Below are positions 1-9,074 of a stretch of 64,000 nucleotides of DNA, piece by piece. Origin of the DNA: Thiohalocapsa halophila (lineage in GTDB: Bacteria; Pseudomonadota; Gammaproteobacteria; Chromatiales; Chromatiaceae); contig NZ_NRRV01000002.1 of assembly GCF_016583825.1 (NCBI RefSeq), positions 1 to 64,000 of the forward strand, in the 5' to 3' direction. The notes below the pieces were generated by a model that was not told where the DNA came from, searched no databases, and saw only the letters and a program-made list of their open reading frames with translations. The position numbers and the translations under genes were made by a program. Each line of letters begins with the position of its first letter. The stretch's first letter is position 1.

Positions 1-84
1 CAGTGCCCCGGCCAGCACCCCCCGCCAGTGCACCACTGGCATAATCCGGACTGCTGCCGTAACCATCACCGCCTGCGAGTCACC

Positions 85-342
85 ATGGGTCAGCAACCCG
101 CCATCGACCACCCCGCGCCGCTCCTGGACCCAACCCCCGCCGAGCGCGCCGAAATGGTCGCCGTCGCCGCCTACTACCTCGCCGAGCGCCGCGGTTTCGC
201 CCCGGGCGGCGCCGAGGCCGACTGGCTGCGCGCCGAGGCGCAGATCGAGCGCATGCTCGCCGCCGCGCGCGGCGCCGGTATCGATGCCGGCACCTTCCGC
301 GAGCTCGGGATGCGCAATGCACTGCGCCTCTGGGCGAAGTGA
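85..342 (+). CDS. DUF2934-like small protein
   Basis: An 85-residue protein of unknown function. The core from about residue 20 runs AEMVAVAAYYLAERRG, then an acidic DWLRAEAQIER helix. This is the pattern of DUF2934 proteins: a helix, a short glycine-rich turn and a D-W-L-x-A-E helix. I chose the ATG at 85 because homology starts after it; a GTG at 28 in the same frame would add 19 residues with no family resemblance. It converges on the ion channel gene, with a repeat tract between them. No signal peptide or membrane segment is visible. Family assignment is from pattern memory only. Confidence 0.6.
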   Translation: MGQQPAIDHPAPLLDPTPAERAEMVAVAAYYLAERRGFAPGGAEADWLRAEAQIERMLAAARGAGIDAGTFRELGMRNALRLWAK

Positions 343-375
343 GCTCGGTGGCGCGAGGCCAGCCGGGCAAGCCGG

Positions 376-445
376 TCTGGGTCGGCCGAGCTGGGTCAGC
401 CAAGCTGGATCAGGCGAGCTGGATCAGGCGAGCTGGGCGACCCGA
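376..445. repeat. five tandem copies of a 14-bp repeat
   Basis: Five consecutive 14-bp units fill the gap between two convergent genes. The units start at 376, 390, 404, 418 and 432, and their consensus is close to gctggRtcRgScRa. The third and fourth copies are identical; the outer ones have diverged. There is no T-run, so this is not an ordinary terminator. Confidence 0.75.
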
Positions 446-473
446 ATCTGGGCGCGCTCGGCGCGAGCGCCCG

Positions 474-1352
474 TCAGCCAGGCGCCTTGTCCCCGGCAGC
501 GTCAGGACCACTCGCCGCTGATCCTGACTCGCGGCGCCGGTCCAACAGCAGATGCTCGATACGCGCGAGGCGCTGCTCCATGGCCTCGGTGTGCTCGCGG
601 ATCCAGTGGACCTCCCCGACCTCGCCGGTGCCCTGCAGCAGGTCCATGCGCTCATGCTCCTTTTGCAGCGTTTCCAGCACGATGCCGATCATCATATTCA
701 AGAAGATAAAGGCGATCACGAAGATGAAGCTCAGGTAATAGGCCCAGCTCAGCGGATAGACCGCCATGGTCTCGTACATGACGTCCGTCCAGTCCTCGAA
801 GGTCGCCACCCGAAACAGCGTCAGCATGGCAATGGAAATATTGCCCCACAGCGTTTCATTGATCTGATGAAAGAGAATGCTCCCCACCGCCGCATAGATG
901 TAGAAGATGATGAACATCAGCAATGAGACATAGCCCATGCGCGGGATGGCGCTGACAAAGGCGTTCAGCAGCACCCGCAGCTCCGGGATGATGGAAACCA
1001 AGCGCAATACTCGGAAAATGCGCAGCAGCCGCCCGAGCAGCGCCATCTGGCTCTCTTCGACCGGAATCAGACTGGCGACGACGATCACGAAGTCGAAGAC
1101 GTTCCAGCCTTGGGAGAAGAAGCGGCGCAAACTGCCTTCGGCGAGCATACGTACCGTGATCTCAGCCAGAAAGAACAGGGTCACGGCGACATCCAGCACA
1201 CTGAATACGGCGAGCACCCGCGGCTCGAACTCATAGGTGCTGGCGCCGATTACCAGGGCCGAGACGACGATGACGATGACCACGAAGGCCTCGAAGAGCT
1301 TGTTGTCTTTGAGCGCCGCGAAGCGGCTTTGCAGGGCTTGCAGCCAAGGCAT
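474..1352 (-). CDS. voltage-gated cation channel (ion transport protein)
   Basis: A single-domain six-helix channel of the bacterial NaChBac/NavAb superfamily, inner membrane, about 292 residues. S1 to S3 are clear. S4 has arginines at every third position (GRLLRIFRVLRLV), the hallmark of a voltage sensor. The pore loop, encoded near 783-803, reads TFEDWTD, and S6 ends in FLNMMIGIVLETL followed by a charged coiled coil (EHERMDLLQ and a C-terminal helix), as in family members that assemble as tetramers. I chose the ATG at 1352 because a GGAG lies 10 nt upstream and S1 follows after about 20 residues; an in-frame ATG at 1391 is possible. The filter differs from the classical sodium-selective TLESW, so the ion carried is uncertain. 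Confidence 0.85.
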   Translation of the reverse strand: MPWLQALQSRFAALKDNKLFEAFVVIVIVVSALVIGASTYEFEPRVLAVFSVLDVAVTLFFLAEITVRMLAEGSLRRFFSQGWNVFDFVIVVASLIPVEESQMALLGRLLRIFRVLRLVSIIPELRVLLNAFVSAIPRMGYVSLLMFIIFYIYAAVGSILFHQINETLWGNISIAMLTLFRVATFEDWTDVMYETMAVYPLSWAYYLSFIFVIAFIFLNMMIGIVLETLQKEHERMDLLQGTGEVGEVHWIREHTEAMEQRLARIEHLLLDRRRESGSAASGPDAAGDKAPG

Positions 1353-1673
1353 CCTGGGGAGACTCCGAACGGGCAGGGAAAACAGGCGCATCGGGGAGGC
1401 GGCGGACCTCCCTAGGGGCGCGTGCAGGCGTCGGGTGCCGCACGGACAAGGCTTCGAGCGCCAAGTCGGCCGCGGCAGGAGATGCGCTGTCGCAGCCGCC
1501 GCCAGGCCATCGCGGCGAGCACACTCGCACGATCGCTGCACACCCAGGGCCGCGTTGCGGCACACCGCCGATATGGTTGGCAACGGCCCCAGGATGTCAT
1601 AGTATCCTTGCCGGCCGACAACAACGAACCCGACGACAAGGTATCACGGGTCAGCCGTGGCTCCCCCTCATCG
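1353..1673. other. divergent intergenic region
   Basis: Gap between the leftward channel gene and the rightward tetraheme cytochrome operon. It should contain promoters for both. I see no convincing -35/-10 pair and no coding sequence with family resemblance. The part next to the cytochrome gene is a tandem repeat, listed separately. Confidence 0.4.
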
Positions 1674-1741
1674 AGCCCGGCTTCGCCACCAGCCCGGCTT
1701 TGCCACCAGCATGGCATCACCGCCAGCGTGGCATCACCGCC
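1674..1741. repeat. four tandem 17-bp repeats next to the ribosome binding site of the sulfur operon
   Basis: Four 17-bp units start at 1674, 1691, 1708 and 1725. The first pair (agcccggcttYgccacc) and the second pair (agcRtggcatcaccgcc) differ from each other, but each pair is nearly identical inside. The array ends 5 bp before the GAGG ribosome binding site (1747-1750) of the tetraheme cytochrome gene, so it lies in the leader or core promoter of that operon. Confidence 0.8.
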
Positions 1742-1756
1742 AGAGTGAGGAAACGC

Positions 1757-2329
1757 ATGTCTGCTCCTGAAGGCAGTCGCGGCCACAGCAGCACCCGGGG
1801 TCGCCGAGGCAAGCTCATTGCTGTCATCTTGCTGTTCGTCAGTGGCGTGGCCTTCGCCGGTATCTTCAATGCCGGGCTCGCCTACACCAACGAAATGGAA
1901 TTCTGCGTGTCCTGCCACAGCCTCGAAATCAGCTACAACGAATATAAGGAAAGTCTTCATTTCAAGAATCAGTCCGGCGTGCAGGCCACCTGCGCCGACT
2001 GCCATGTCCCGAAGCCCTTCGTCCCGAAGATGATTACCAAGGTCATTGCGGCGAAGGACGTGTATCACGAGATCGTGGGCACCATCAGCACGCCCGAAAA
2101 GTTCGAGGCCCACCGTTGGGACATGGCCACACGGGTCTGGGACAAGATGCGCCGGACCGACTCCCGCGAGTGCCGCTCCTGTCACGAATTCGGCGACATG
2201 GACCTGTCGGAGCAGGGCCGCATGGCCCGCAGCCGCCACGCCCGCGCCGAGGAGAAGGGCCAGACCTGCATCGACTGTCACACCGGCGTTGTGCACATCG
2301 AGCCCTTCGAGCCGGACGACGACGCATGA
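1757..2329 (+). CDS. membrane-anchored tetraheme cytochrome c, NapC/NirT type
   Basis: A 190-residue c-type cytochrome. One membrane helix near residues 22-42 ([20 protein letters not shown]) anchors it, with the heme domain in the periplasm. Four CxxCH sites are visible: CVSCH, CADCH, CRSCH and CIDCH. The NEMEFC context of the first heme and the [10 protein letters not shown] segment are typical of the NapC/NirT/NrfH family, which moves electrons between the quinone pool and periplasmic partners. The start at 1757 has GAGG at 1747-1750; longer in-frame starts add only low-complexity residues encoded by the repeats. The stop overlaps the next start by 4 bp (ATGA). Since fccAB follows, its partner may be flavocytochrome c rather than a nitrate reductase, but that is inference. 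Confidence 0.88.
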   Translation: MSAPEGSRGHSSTRGRRGKLIAVILLFVSGVAFAGIFNAGLAYTNEMEFCVSCHSLEISYNEYKESLHFKNQSGVQATCADCHVPKPFVPKMITKVIAAKDVYHEIVGTISTPEKFEAHRWDMATRVWDKMRRTDSRECRSCHEFGDMDLSEQGRMARSRHARAEEKGQTCIDCHTGVVHIEPFEPDDDA

Positions 2330-3435
2330 GCACCGCCTCCGACACGCCGCTGGCCGCGACCATGGCCCCGACGGTCGTGGCCGAGCGCCTGGCGGCCCAG
2401 CATGTTCCGATCCAGCACGTTCCGGTCCAGCGCCCGCGCCGTGGCCGGGTCGATGGCCTGTTCAGGGCTATTGGCACCAGGGGCGCTCTGGCCGCCTGCC
2501 TGCTGGCCGTCTCGGTCGGCCTGGCCGCGGCCGCCGACCAAGAGGCTGCTAGCGCAGCCACCGACAGCGATCTCGCCAAGGAGCTTCGCATCGCGGCGAT
2601 GATCGACGACGCCGAGCGTGTCGAATCGCTCATCGCCGCCGGCGTCGACGTCGATGCAGCGAGCGAATTCGGCAAGACGGCGCTCATGTTCGCCGTGGAA
2701 GGCGGCAATCTCGACACCGCCGCCCAGCTCCTGAATCACGGGGCCGACGTCAATGCCCGCACCGCCGCCGGCTGCACGGCGCTGACCTTTGCCGCCGAGA
2801 ACGGCCACATCGGCCTGTCCGCACTGCTGATCGAGCGCGGCGCGAACGTCCACGATCGCACTCGCGCCGGCTGGGACTCGCTGATGATCGCCGCGCGCTA
2901 CGGCATCGCCCAAATGGTGCGGCAGCTGCTGTTCCGCGGCGCAGACCCTAAGGCCGCCGACAAAAACGGCCGCACCGCACTGATGCAGGCGGCCGAGCGC
3001 GGCCATACCGAGGTCGTCCAGCTGCTCTTGAACGCCGGTGCCGACGTCGACGCCCGCGACGCCGAGGCCGCCACTGCGCTCATCATCGCCGCCGATGCCG
3101 GACATGTGGGCACGGTGGAGACGCTCCTCGCCTATGGGGCGGACGCCAATGCCCGTGACGCGCTCGGGGCGACTGCACTCATCTGGGCCGTCAATCGCGG
3201 TCACGCCCGCATGGCGACAACGCTGCTCGCCCACGGCGCCGACCCGAACATCAAAGACCACGACGGCAACTTCGCTCTGCGCGAGGCCGTCGCAACACGA
3301 CACAACGACCTCATCCGCCCGCTGCTCGAGCATCGCGCCGATCCCGCCCTCACCGATGCCGAGGGCCGGACCGCCGCAGACATCGCCCGCGAGCGCGGCA
3401 ACGACGAGGCTATCACGTCGCTGGTGCAGCCCTAG
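2326..3435 (+). CDS. exported ankyrin-repeat protein
   Basis: A 369-residue protein whose start overlaps the cytochrome stop (ATGA), implying coupled translation. After about 50 residues comes a hydrophobic stretch ([17 protein letters not shown]) that looks like a signal peptide with a long n-region, so the mature part would be periplasmic. From about residue 85 to the end it is built of eight to nine ankyrin repeats with the usual G-x-TALxxAAxxGH and LLxxGADVNARD phrases. Ankyrin repeats bind other proteins; no catalytic domain is present. Its place between a tetraheme cytochrome and flavocytochrome c suggests a chaperone or scaffold for a periplasmic electron-transfer complex, which is inference. 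Confidence 0.88.
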   Translation: MSTASDTPLAATMAPTVVAERLAAQHVPIQHVPVQRPRRGRVDGLFRAIGTRGALAACLLAVSVGLAAAADQEAASAATDSDLAKELRIAAMIDDAERVESLIAAGVDVDAASEFGKTALMFAVEGGNLDTAAQLLNHGADVNARTAAGCTALTFAAENGHIGLSALLIERGANVHDRTRAGWDSLMIAARYGIAQMVRQLLFRGADPKAADKNGRTALMQAAERGHTEVVQLLLNAGADVDARDAEAATALIIAADAGHVGTVETLLAYGADANARDALGATALIWAVNRGHARMATTLLAHGADPNIKDHDGNFALREAVATRHNDLIRPLLEHRADPALTDAEGRTAADIARERGNDEAITSLVQP

Positions 3436-3439
3436 CGCT

Positions 3440-3460
3440 GCACCGAGAAGCACTCGGTGC
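3440..3460 (+). other. hairpin after the ankyrin gene
   Basis: A perfect 8-bp stem (gcaccgag / ctcggtgc) with a 5-nt loop starts 5 bp after the ankyrin stop codon. No T-run follows, so it is more likely an mRNA stability or partial attenuation element than a true terminator before fccA. Confidence 0.5.
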
Positions 3461-3589
3461 GCTCCCACTGCTGTACCGATACTGATGCACGGATCATGCG
3501 ACCGCACGCGGTTTTGCAGTCCGGCATGGCGGAGTAAACACAGCTCCGCCCGATCCGCAAAAGCCTGATGATTCCGTTATGGAGGAAGT

Positions 3590-4243
3590 ATGGCCAAAGC
3601 AACGATGATAACGGCCCTCGCCGGCGGCGCCCTGGCCCTCGGCCTGTCCGCCGCCGTCACCGCAGACGACGACCTCGCCACCGGCAAGATGCTGGTGGAT
3701 ACCTGCGCCGGCTGCCATGGCACCCATGGCAACAGTGTGGGTCCAGCCTCGCCCAGCATTGCCGGCATGGATCCCTGGGTATTCACCGACATGATGTTCG
3801 CCTTCGCCGAGGGCGACACCTACTCCACCATCATGGGGCGCATCGCCCGCGGCTACACCGAAGAAGAATGGGAGCTGATGGGCGAGTACCTGCACAGCCA
3901 ACAGTTCGAGCCCGCCGATCAGGAGTTCAAGCAGGCGCTGGTGGACAAGGGCGCCGACCTGCACGACAAGTACTGCGAGAAGTGCCACATCGAGGGCGGC
4001 AAGCCGGTACCGGATGAAGAGGACTACATCATTCTCGCCGGGCAGTGGACGCCGTATCTCCAGTACGCCATGAGCGATTTCCAGAACGACCGCCGCATCC
4101 TGCCGAAGAAAATGGGCCGTAAGCTCGAGCGCATGCTCGAGGCCGAGGGTGACGAGAGTCTCGACGCGCTCTACGCCTTCTACGCGGCCTATACGGACTT
4201 CGAAAGCTCCGGTGCCGGTGACGACGACGAAGACGACGAATAA
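3590..4243 (+). CDS. fccA: flavocytochrome c sulfide dehydrogenase, diheme cytochrome subunit
   Basis: A 217-residue exported diheme cytochrome c. It has a signal peptide ([19 protein letters not shown]), and CxxCH sites CAGCH near residue 42 and CEKCH near residue 131, one per cytochrome c fold, as in the FccA/cytochrome c4-like subunit. The very acidic tail ([10 protein letters not shown]) is unusual. FccA takes electrons from the FAD of FccB during sulfide oxidation and passes them to soluble cytochromes. A strong GGAGG lies just upstream of the ATG. It is 21 bp ahead of fccB, so the two form an operon. The identity is secure because of that partner. Confidence 0.9.
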   Translation: MAKATMITALAGGALALGLSAAVTADDDLATGKMLVDTCAGCHGTHGNSVGPASPSIAGMDPWVFTDMMFAFAEGDTYSTIMGRIARGYTEEEWELMGEYLHSQQFEPADQEFKQALVDKGADLHDKYCEKCHIEGGKPVPDEEDYIILAGQWTPYLQYAMSDFQNDRRILPKKMGRKLERMLEAEGDESLDALYAFYAAYTDFESSGAGDDDEDDE

Positions 4244-4264
4244 GCGAGCGGGAGGACCAGCCAC

Positions 4265-5554
4265 ATGACCATGAACAGACGTGATTTCGTCAAAGCCACC
4301 GGCGCGGTCGCGGCGGTGGGCGCACTCGGTGCACCGACCATCGCCTTGGGCGAAGGCAAGAAGGTCGTCGTCGTTGGCGGCGGCACCGGTGGTGCCACGG
4401 CCGCCAAGTACATCAAGATGGCGGACGAGGGCATCGACGTCACCATCATCGAGCCGAACGAGGAGTACTACACCTGTTACATGAGTAACGAGGTGATCGG
4501 CGGCAAGCGGCAGATGGCCACCATCAAGCACGGCTACGATGGCCTGCGCGCCCGCGGCATCAAGATCGTGCATGAGATGGCAACCGCCATCGACCCGGAA
4601 AAGAAGGTCGTCAAGACCGCGTCCGGCGAATTCCCCTATGACCGCTGCGTCGTCTCGCCGGGTATCTCGATGATCTATGACGACATCGAGGGCTACAGCC
4701 CCGAGGTCGCCGACAAGCAGATGCCCCACGCCTGGAAGGCCGGCCCGCAAACCAAGCTGCTGCGCAGCCAGCTGGAGGCCATGGACGACGGCGGGGTGGT
4801 GATCATCGCCGCGCCGCCGAACCCTTTCCGCTGCCCGCCCGGCCCGTACGAGCGCGCCAGCCAGATCGCCATGTACCTGAAGGAGAACAAGCCGAAGTCG
4901 AAGGTCCTGATCCTCGATCACAAGCAGAAGTTCTCCAAGCAGGGGCTGTTCACCCAGGGCTGGGAGCGCCTCTACGGCTTCGGCACCGAGGACAGCCTCA
5001 TCGAGTGGCGGCCGGGCCCGGACGCCGGCGTCAATCGCGTCGACCCGGAGACCATGACGGTCTTCACCAACTTCGACGAGGAGACCGGCGCGGTGGTCAA
5101 TGTCATCCCGCCGCAGAAGGCGGGGCAGATCGCCCTCGATACCGGCCTCGCCGACGACAGCGGCTGGTGCCCGGTGGACAAGAAGACCTTCGAGTCCACT
5201 CAGCACGCGGGCATCCACGTCATCGGCGATGCCGCCATCGCCACGGCCATGCCCAAGTCCGGCTATTCCGCCAACAGCCAGGGCAAGGTGGCCGCCGCGG
5301 CCATCGTCGCTCTGCTGAACGGGGAGGAGCCGGGTGTGCCCTCCTATGTCAATACCTGCTACAGCATCATCGGCAAGGACTACGGCATCTCCGTCGCCGC
5401 TGTTTATCGCCTGAGCGAAGACGGCAAGACCATCGCCGGCGTCGAGGGTGCGGGCGGCCTGACACCCACGGATGCACCGGACTTCGCCCTCGCCCGCGAA
5501 GTACAGTACGCCTACAGCTGGTACGACAACATCGTGCACGACATCTTCGCCTGA
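4265..5554 (+). CDS. fccB: flavocytochrome c sulfide dehydrogenase, flavoprotein subunit
   Basis: A 429-residue periplasmic FAD enzyme that oxidises sulfide to sulfur or polysulfide. The N-terminus carries a twin-arginine signal ([11 protein letters not shown]) cleaved near residue 29. A dinucleotide fold follows ([14 protein letters not shown]). Cys71 in [13 protein letters not shown] corresponds to the cysteine that binds FAD covalently in the Allochromatium enzyme. Cys190 ([10 protein letters not shown]) and Cys365 (NTCYSII) match the redox-active disulfide; all three are offset by about 29 residues from the mature Allochromatium numbering, as expected for a 29-residue signal. It lies directly after fccA and before a strong terminator. 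Confidence 0.95.
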   Translation: MTMNRRDFVKATGAVAAVGALGAPTIALGEGKKVVVVGGGTGGATAAKYIKMADEGIDVTIIEPNEEYYTCYMSNEVIGGKRQMATIKHGYDGLRARGIKIVHEMATAIDPEKKVVKTASGEFPYDRCVVSPGISMIYDDIEGYSPEVADKQMPHAWKAGPQTKLLRSQLEAMDDGGVVIIAAPPNPFRCPPGPYERASQIAMYLKENKPKSKVLILDHKQKFSKQGLFTQGWERLYGFGTEDSLIEWRPGPDAGVNRVDPETMTVFTNFDEETGAVVNVIPPQKAGQIALDTGLADDSGWCPVDKKTFESTQHAGIHVIGDAAIATAMPKSGYSANSQGKVAAAAIVALLNGEEPGVPSYVNTCYSIIGKDYGISVAAVYRLSEDGKTIAGVEGAGGLTPTDAPDFALAREVQYAYSWYDNIVHDIFA

Positions 5555-5612
5555 CGGCGGGCTACCCGGCAGCGGCGCCGCGCGCCGCGTGCCGGAGCCG
5601 GTCAGCGCTCGC

Positions 5613-5635
5613 GGGGCCGCTCGGCCCCTTTTTTT
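5613..5635 (+). terminator. rho-independent terminator after fccB
   Basis: A perfect 6-bp GC stem (ggggcc / ggcccc) with a 4-nt loop is followed by seven T residues. It lies 58 bp after the fccB stop and closes the tetraheme-ankyrin-fccAB unit. The rest of the gap to 5911 holds no recognisable gene. Confidence 0.9.
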
Positions 5636-5911
5636 GTGCCCGGCCACCAGCCTGGGAAGCCGCCGGTTGACTGACTTTCCCCTGCGCGCCTGCACGGCCC
5701 GTGCCGATCCGGGTCAGGCAAGGCCAATCATCGGCTGGGGCTTGCACTATTGCGACACCCGGCAATGGCCGCTCGCGCGGGCCTCCCGCGGCGCCTGATA
5801 CCGCGCAATATCCAAGGAGTCCCAGCTGTCTAGGCCTTGATTGACGCGGCATAATTCGCAGCCGATCGAACACCAGAACAATGACGCCATACCATCACCC
5901 GGAGAGAGTAG

Positions 5912-7900
5912 ATGTCCGCGCACACTGACCAAGACCCGAATCTCTGGAAGACCCTCTTTTGGCTCTTACTGGCATGCCTGATCGGCGTCTACTGGCTCTA
6001 TGAGCACCACAGCGAGGTCCTACAACGGGAGCTCGCGAGCACGAAAGCGGCACTGGCCGACGCTAGCCAACGGGTCGCAACCATCGACACCGAGCTCGCC
6101 AAGCGCGAGGCCGCCACGGCGAGCGCCGAGCAGCAGATCGCCCGACTGCGCCAAGAGCATGGCGCAGAAACCGACGCGCTTAAGGCCGCGCATGCCGAGA
6201 CCCTGGCGACGCTCAAATCTCAGCACGCCGACGCCGTGAACGCCTTGACCTCGAAGCATGCCGACACCGTCGCCGGCATGGAAAGCATTCACGCCGAGAC
6301 GGTGAGCCAGCTCCAGAGCGACCTCGCCGAATCCAAGCAGACGGCGGCGGCCATGCAGGAAGAGCTCGCCGGTCTCCGCAAGCGGAGCAAAACCGCGGAC
6401 CGCGAGCTGGAACAGAACAAGGCATCGGTGACTGCGCTCAACGAGCGTCTCGTGGAAGTCACCGAAGAGAATTACGAGCTGAGCGCAAAGCTTTCGGCGG
6501 ACAACGAGACCATCGCCGGCCTCCACTACGAGCTCAACACGGCCAACCAGCTGGAAGCGGCACTGCGCGACAAGCTCGAGCGCGGTGCGGCGCGCCAGGA
6601 ACGTCTGCAAACGCTGGTCGACAAGGAAGAGGCCGCTATCCTGGACCTACAGGACAAATTGGTATCGCTCACGCGCGAGCGCGAGACCCTCGCCGCCCAA
6701 GCCGACGAGGGCACCAAGGCAGCGGCCGGTGAGCCCACCGAATGGCAGGAGGAGCTCGCCGCCAGTCAAGCCGTCATCGCCGAGCTGAAGGCCGAGCTGG
6801 ACGCCGCAGTGCAGGAGCGCGAGCAGGCGCAGGCCGAAATGGCATCGTCGCCGGCGGACACCGCTCAGGCCGAGCAGGCGATTGACCAGCGCTCGGAGGC
6901 GAGGGCTCGCATCCAGGCGCTGGAGACACAGACGGCACAGCTCCAAGAGCAGCTCGCGACCCGGGACGTCGCACTCCAGGAGGCCCGCGCCGCCGCCGCC
7001 GCAGCCCCGGACGCCGATGAAACCGCCGCGCTGAAGGCCGAGGTCGAGGCGCTGGAGGCCGAGCGCGCCGATCTCGCGGCAGCCCGTGAAGCAGCCCAGG
7101 CCGCCGCCACCGATGCCGAAGCGGCGCTGGAGCGCGAGCGCGCGGCCCTTGCGGAGATGCGTGACGCCCTCGACGCCGAGCATCAGGAGCGACTCGCCCA
7201 GGCCGACGCCGAGCTCGCGGACGCCAAGGCAGCGCTGGCGGACCAGCAGGCAGCGCTGGAAGAGGAGCTGGCGGCGGCCAAGGCGGCGCAAGCCGCGGCG
7301 GACGACGCCGATGACGCCCGCGTCGCCAAGCTCAGCGAGCGTGTCTCAGAGCTGGAGGCAAAGCTCACGCAAGCGCAACAAGCGAGCGCCGCGCTCGAGG
7401 CCGAGCTCGCCGCTGCGGAAGCCGCCCACGGCGAGGCACTCGCCGCGGCAAGGGCGGCCGGGCAGGCTTCCGCTGAGCGCATGCAGACCCTCTACCGCGA
7501 GGCCGCCGAGCTCGGCGGCCAGCTCACCGATGACGGCATTCTGCTCCGTCTCGCCGGCGATGAGCTGCAGTTCGCGTCCGGCACCGCGACACTGCCCGAA
7601 GCCGAGCTGCCGAGCCTAGATCGCATCGCCGAGCTCCTCAAGGCGCAGCCGGCGCTCACCATCCGGATCGAGGGACACACCGACAGCTCCGGTAGCGCCC
7701 AGATCAATCAAGCGCTCTCGCTGGCGCGGGCAGAAGCGGTGATGCAGGCGCTGATCGCACGCGGGATTCCGGCCGCGCGCATCAGCGCCGAGGGGCTCGG
7801 CGCAGCAAGACCGATCGCCGACAATGCGACCGAGCAGGGCCGGCGCGAGAACCGCCGAGTGGAGGTCTATGCCATCCGCAGCGATGCAGGCGAGGGCTGA
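5912..7900 (+). CDS. inner-membrane coiled-coil protein with C-terminal OmpA/MotB peptidoglycan-binding domain
   Basis: A 662-residue protein. One membrane helix at about residues 12-30 is followed by some 500 residues of alanine- and glutamate-rich heptad-like sequence, a long periplasmic coiled coil. The last 120 residues form an OmpA-like domain (FASGTATLPEAELPSL, then IRIEGHTDSSGS, ending GRRENRRVEVYAI) that binds peptidoglycan. This architecture spans the periplasm between membrane and cell wall. The start has GGAGAG upstream. It appears to be a single-gene unit after a terminator. Its exact role is unknown; the low-complexity coil prevents a more specific family name. Confidence 0.85.
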   Translation: MSAHTDQDPNLWKTLFWLLLACLIGVYWLYEHHSEVLQRELASTKAALADASQRVATIDTELAKREAATASAEQQIARLRQEHGAETDALKAAHAETLATLKSQHADAVNALTSKHADTVAGMESIHAETVSQLQSDLAESKQTAAAMQEELAGLRKRSKTADRELEQNKASVTALNERLVEVTEENYELSAKLSADNETIAGLHYELNTANQLEAALRDKLERGAARQERLQTLVDKEEAAILDLQDKLVSLTRERETLAAQADEGTKAAAGEPTEWQEELAASQAVIAELKAELDAAVQEREQAQAEMASSPADTAQAEQAIDQRSEARARIQALETQTAQLQEQLATRDVALQEARAAAAAAPDADETAALKAEVEALEAERADLAAAREAAQAAATDAEAALERERAALAEMRDALDAEHQERLAQADAELADAKAALADQQAALEEELAAAKAAQAAADDADDARVAKLSERVSELEAKLTQAQQASAALEAELAAAEAAHGEALAAARAAGQASAERMQTLYREAAELGGQLTDDGILLRLAGDELQFASGTATLPEAELPSLDRIAELLKAQPALTIRIEGHTDSSGSAQINQALSLARAEAVMQALIARGIPAARISAEGLGAARPIADNATEQGRRENRRVEVYAIRSDAGEG

Positions 7901-7967
7901 GCCGCTGCCAGCGCCTCCACCAGTGCGCCCCCACTGAGCAAGCGGCGGCGCGCCGCCTGCCACTGAC

Positions 7968-8972
7968 TCAGCGCCGCCAGATGCGCTCGTCCACCAGTGT
8001 CTTGAGCGCCCGGTGTGCCGGTGTGTCCAGGGAGGTAATCGCCAAGCTGGTACGGTAGCGCCCGGCCTCCGGCACCGAGCGCAGCACGCGGGCATAGACA
8101 TCGCCGCAGACCGGATGGCTCGCAGTCTCGGGCAGCCGGACGGCGAGCTCGGTCAGGCGCGGGAACGGCATCGGCAGCTCCGCCGAGAGACCATGATAGC
8201 CAATGTCCCGGATGCGACCGCGCAGCGGCTCGCTACTGACGCGCTTGGCTTGCACCTGATGAAACAACGCGTCCAGGTCCACCTCGACCCTGGGCGAGCG
8301 CCGGGGCTCCACCGCCGGCACCCGCAGCAGGCAGCCGTGGTGGACCGCCCGCAGCGGATACAGGGCGAGCGGCTCGGCGAGGCCTTTCGGCTGAACCCGG
8401 TTCGCGGGGCCGACGATGACGCGGTCCGCGGCCTGGGCGCGTACCGCGGCGCTGATCAGCACCTGTCCACGGAGGCTGAAGCCCTCCATGCGGGCGGCCA
8501 GATTCACGCTCTCACCGATGACCGTAAAGGCCTGGTGATGCGCCGGTCCAAAGCTGCCGGCCATGACGGCGCCGGTGTTGACGGCGACGCCTGCGTACAG
8601 CGCCGGCTCCCCGCGGCGCCGGAGGTCGTTGTTCAGCTGGGCCATCGACTGCTGCATGGCGGCCGCGCAGGCGAGCGCCCGGCCCAGATCGTCGGCGCCG
8701 GCTTGCGGCACACCGAAGACGGCCATCACCGAGTCGCCCATGAACTTGTCCACATGGCCGCCGTAGCGGTCCACCATGGCGCACATGGCCGTTAGAAAAC
8801 GGTTGAGCAGCTGCGCCATCAGCCGCGGCGGATGGCTTGCCATCAGGCTCGTGAAGCCCCGGATGTCGGCAAGCACGATGGCGACTTTCGTCTCGATGAC
8901 GGGCGGCGATTCCCGAGCCGGCGCCGGCGCATTGTCCACCGCGCCCGGGGCATGCCACTGGCTTTGTTGCAT
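7968..8972 (-). CDS. class III adenylate/guanylate cyclase fused to a PilZ domain
   Basis: A 334-residue soluble protein. The cyclase catalytic domain covers about residues 28-205. Metal-binding aspartates are visible in VLADIRGFTSL and in DKFMGDSVMAVFG, and FTVIGESVNLAARME supplies the nucleotide-binding part, so the enzyme looks active. The C-terminal part, about 228-325, resembles a PilZ domain, the cyclic-di-GMP receptor, with RRSPR (RxxxR) and DIGYHG in place of DxSxxG. If both halves work, cyclic-di-GMP could control cyclic nucleotide synthesis. It is convergent with the OmpA-like gene. Substrate (ATP or GTP) cannot be settled from the residues seen. Confidence 0.85.
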   Translation of the reverse strand: MQQSQWHAPGAVDNAPAPARESPPVIETKVAIVLADIRGFTSLMASHPPRLMAQLLNRFLTAMCAMVDRYGGHVDKFMGDSVMAVFGVPQAGADDLGRALACAAAMQQSMAQLNNDLRRRGEPALYAGVAVNTGAVMAGSFGPAHHQAFTVIGESVNLAARMEGFSLRGQVLISAAVRAQAADRVIVGPANRVQPKGLAEPLALYPLRAVHHGCLLRVPAVEPRRSPRVEVDLDALFHQVQAKRVSSEPLRGRIRDIGYHGLSAELPMPFPRLTELAVRLPETASHPVCGDVYARVLRSVPEAGRYRTSLAITSLDTPAHRALKTLVDERIWRR

Positions 8973-9074
8973 GATGGCTGTGCGTCATCGTTCTAGGTCT
9001 TACCCAAAGTGTGGCACAGCACTGGCAGCTTGCAGACAAAACGCGGGTTTGAACCGACGGGCGGATAAGGCTCC

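Noticed and set aside
1412..2296. Long open frames on the opposite strand of the tetraheme cytochrome and many other genes
   Set aside because: They are shadows of the high-GC coding strand, with low-complexity products and no family resemblance; the opposite-strand gene has clear motifs in each case.
1757..2329. Cytochrome of a nitrate reductase (napC)
   Set aside because: No napA, napB or nrfA gene is adjacent; the gene leads into fccAB, so the symbol napC is not assigned.
3494..5695. A 733-residue frame on the minus strand over fccAB
   Set aside because: The plus strand encodes FccA and FccB with all expected redox residues; the minus frame is low-complexity and has no family phrases.
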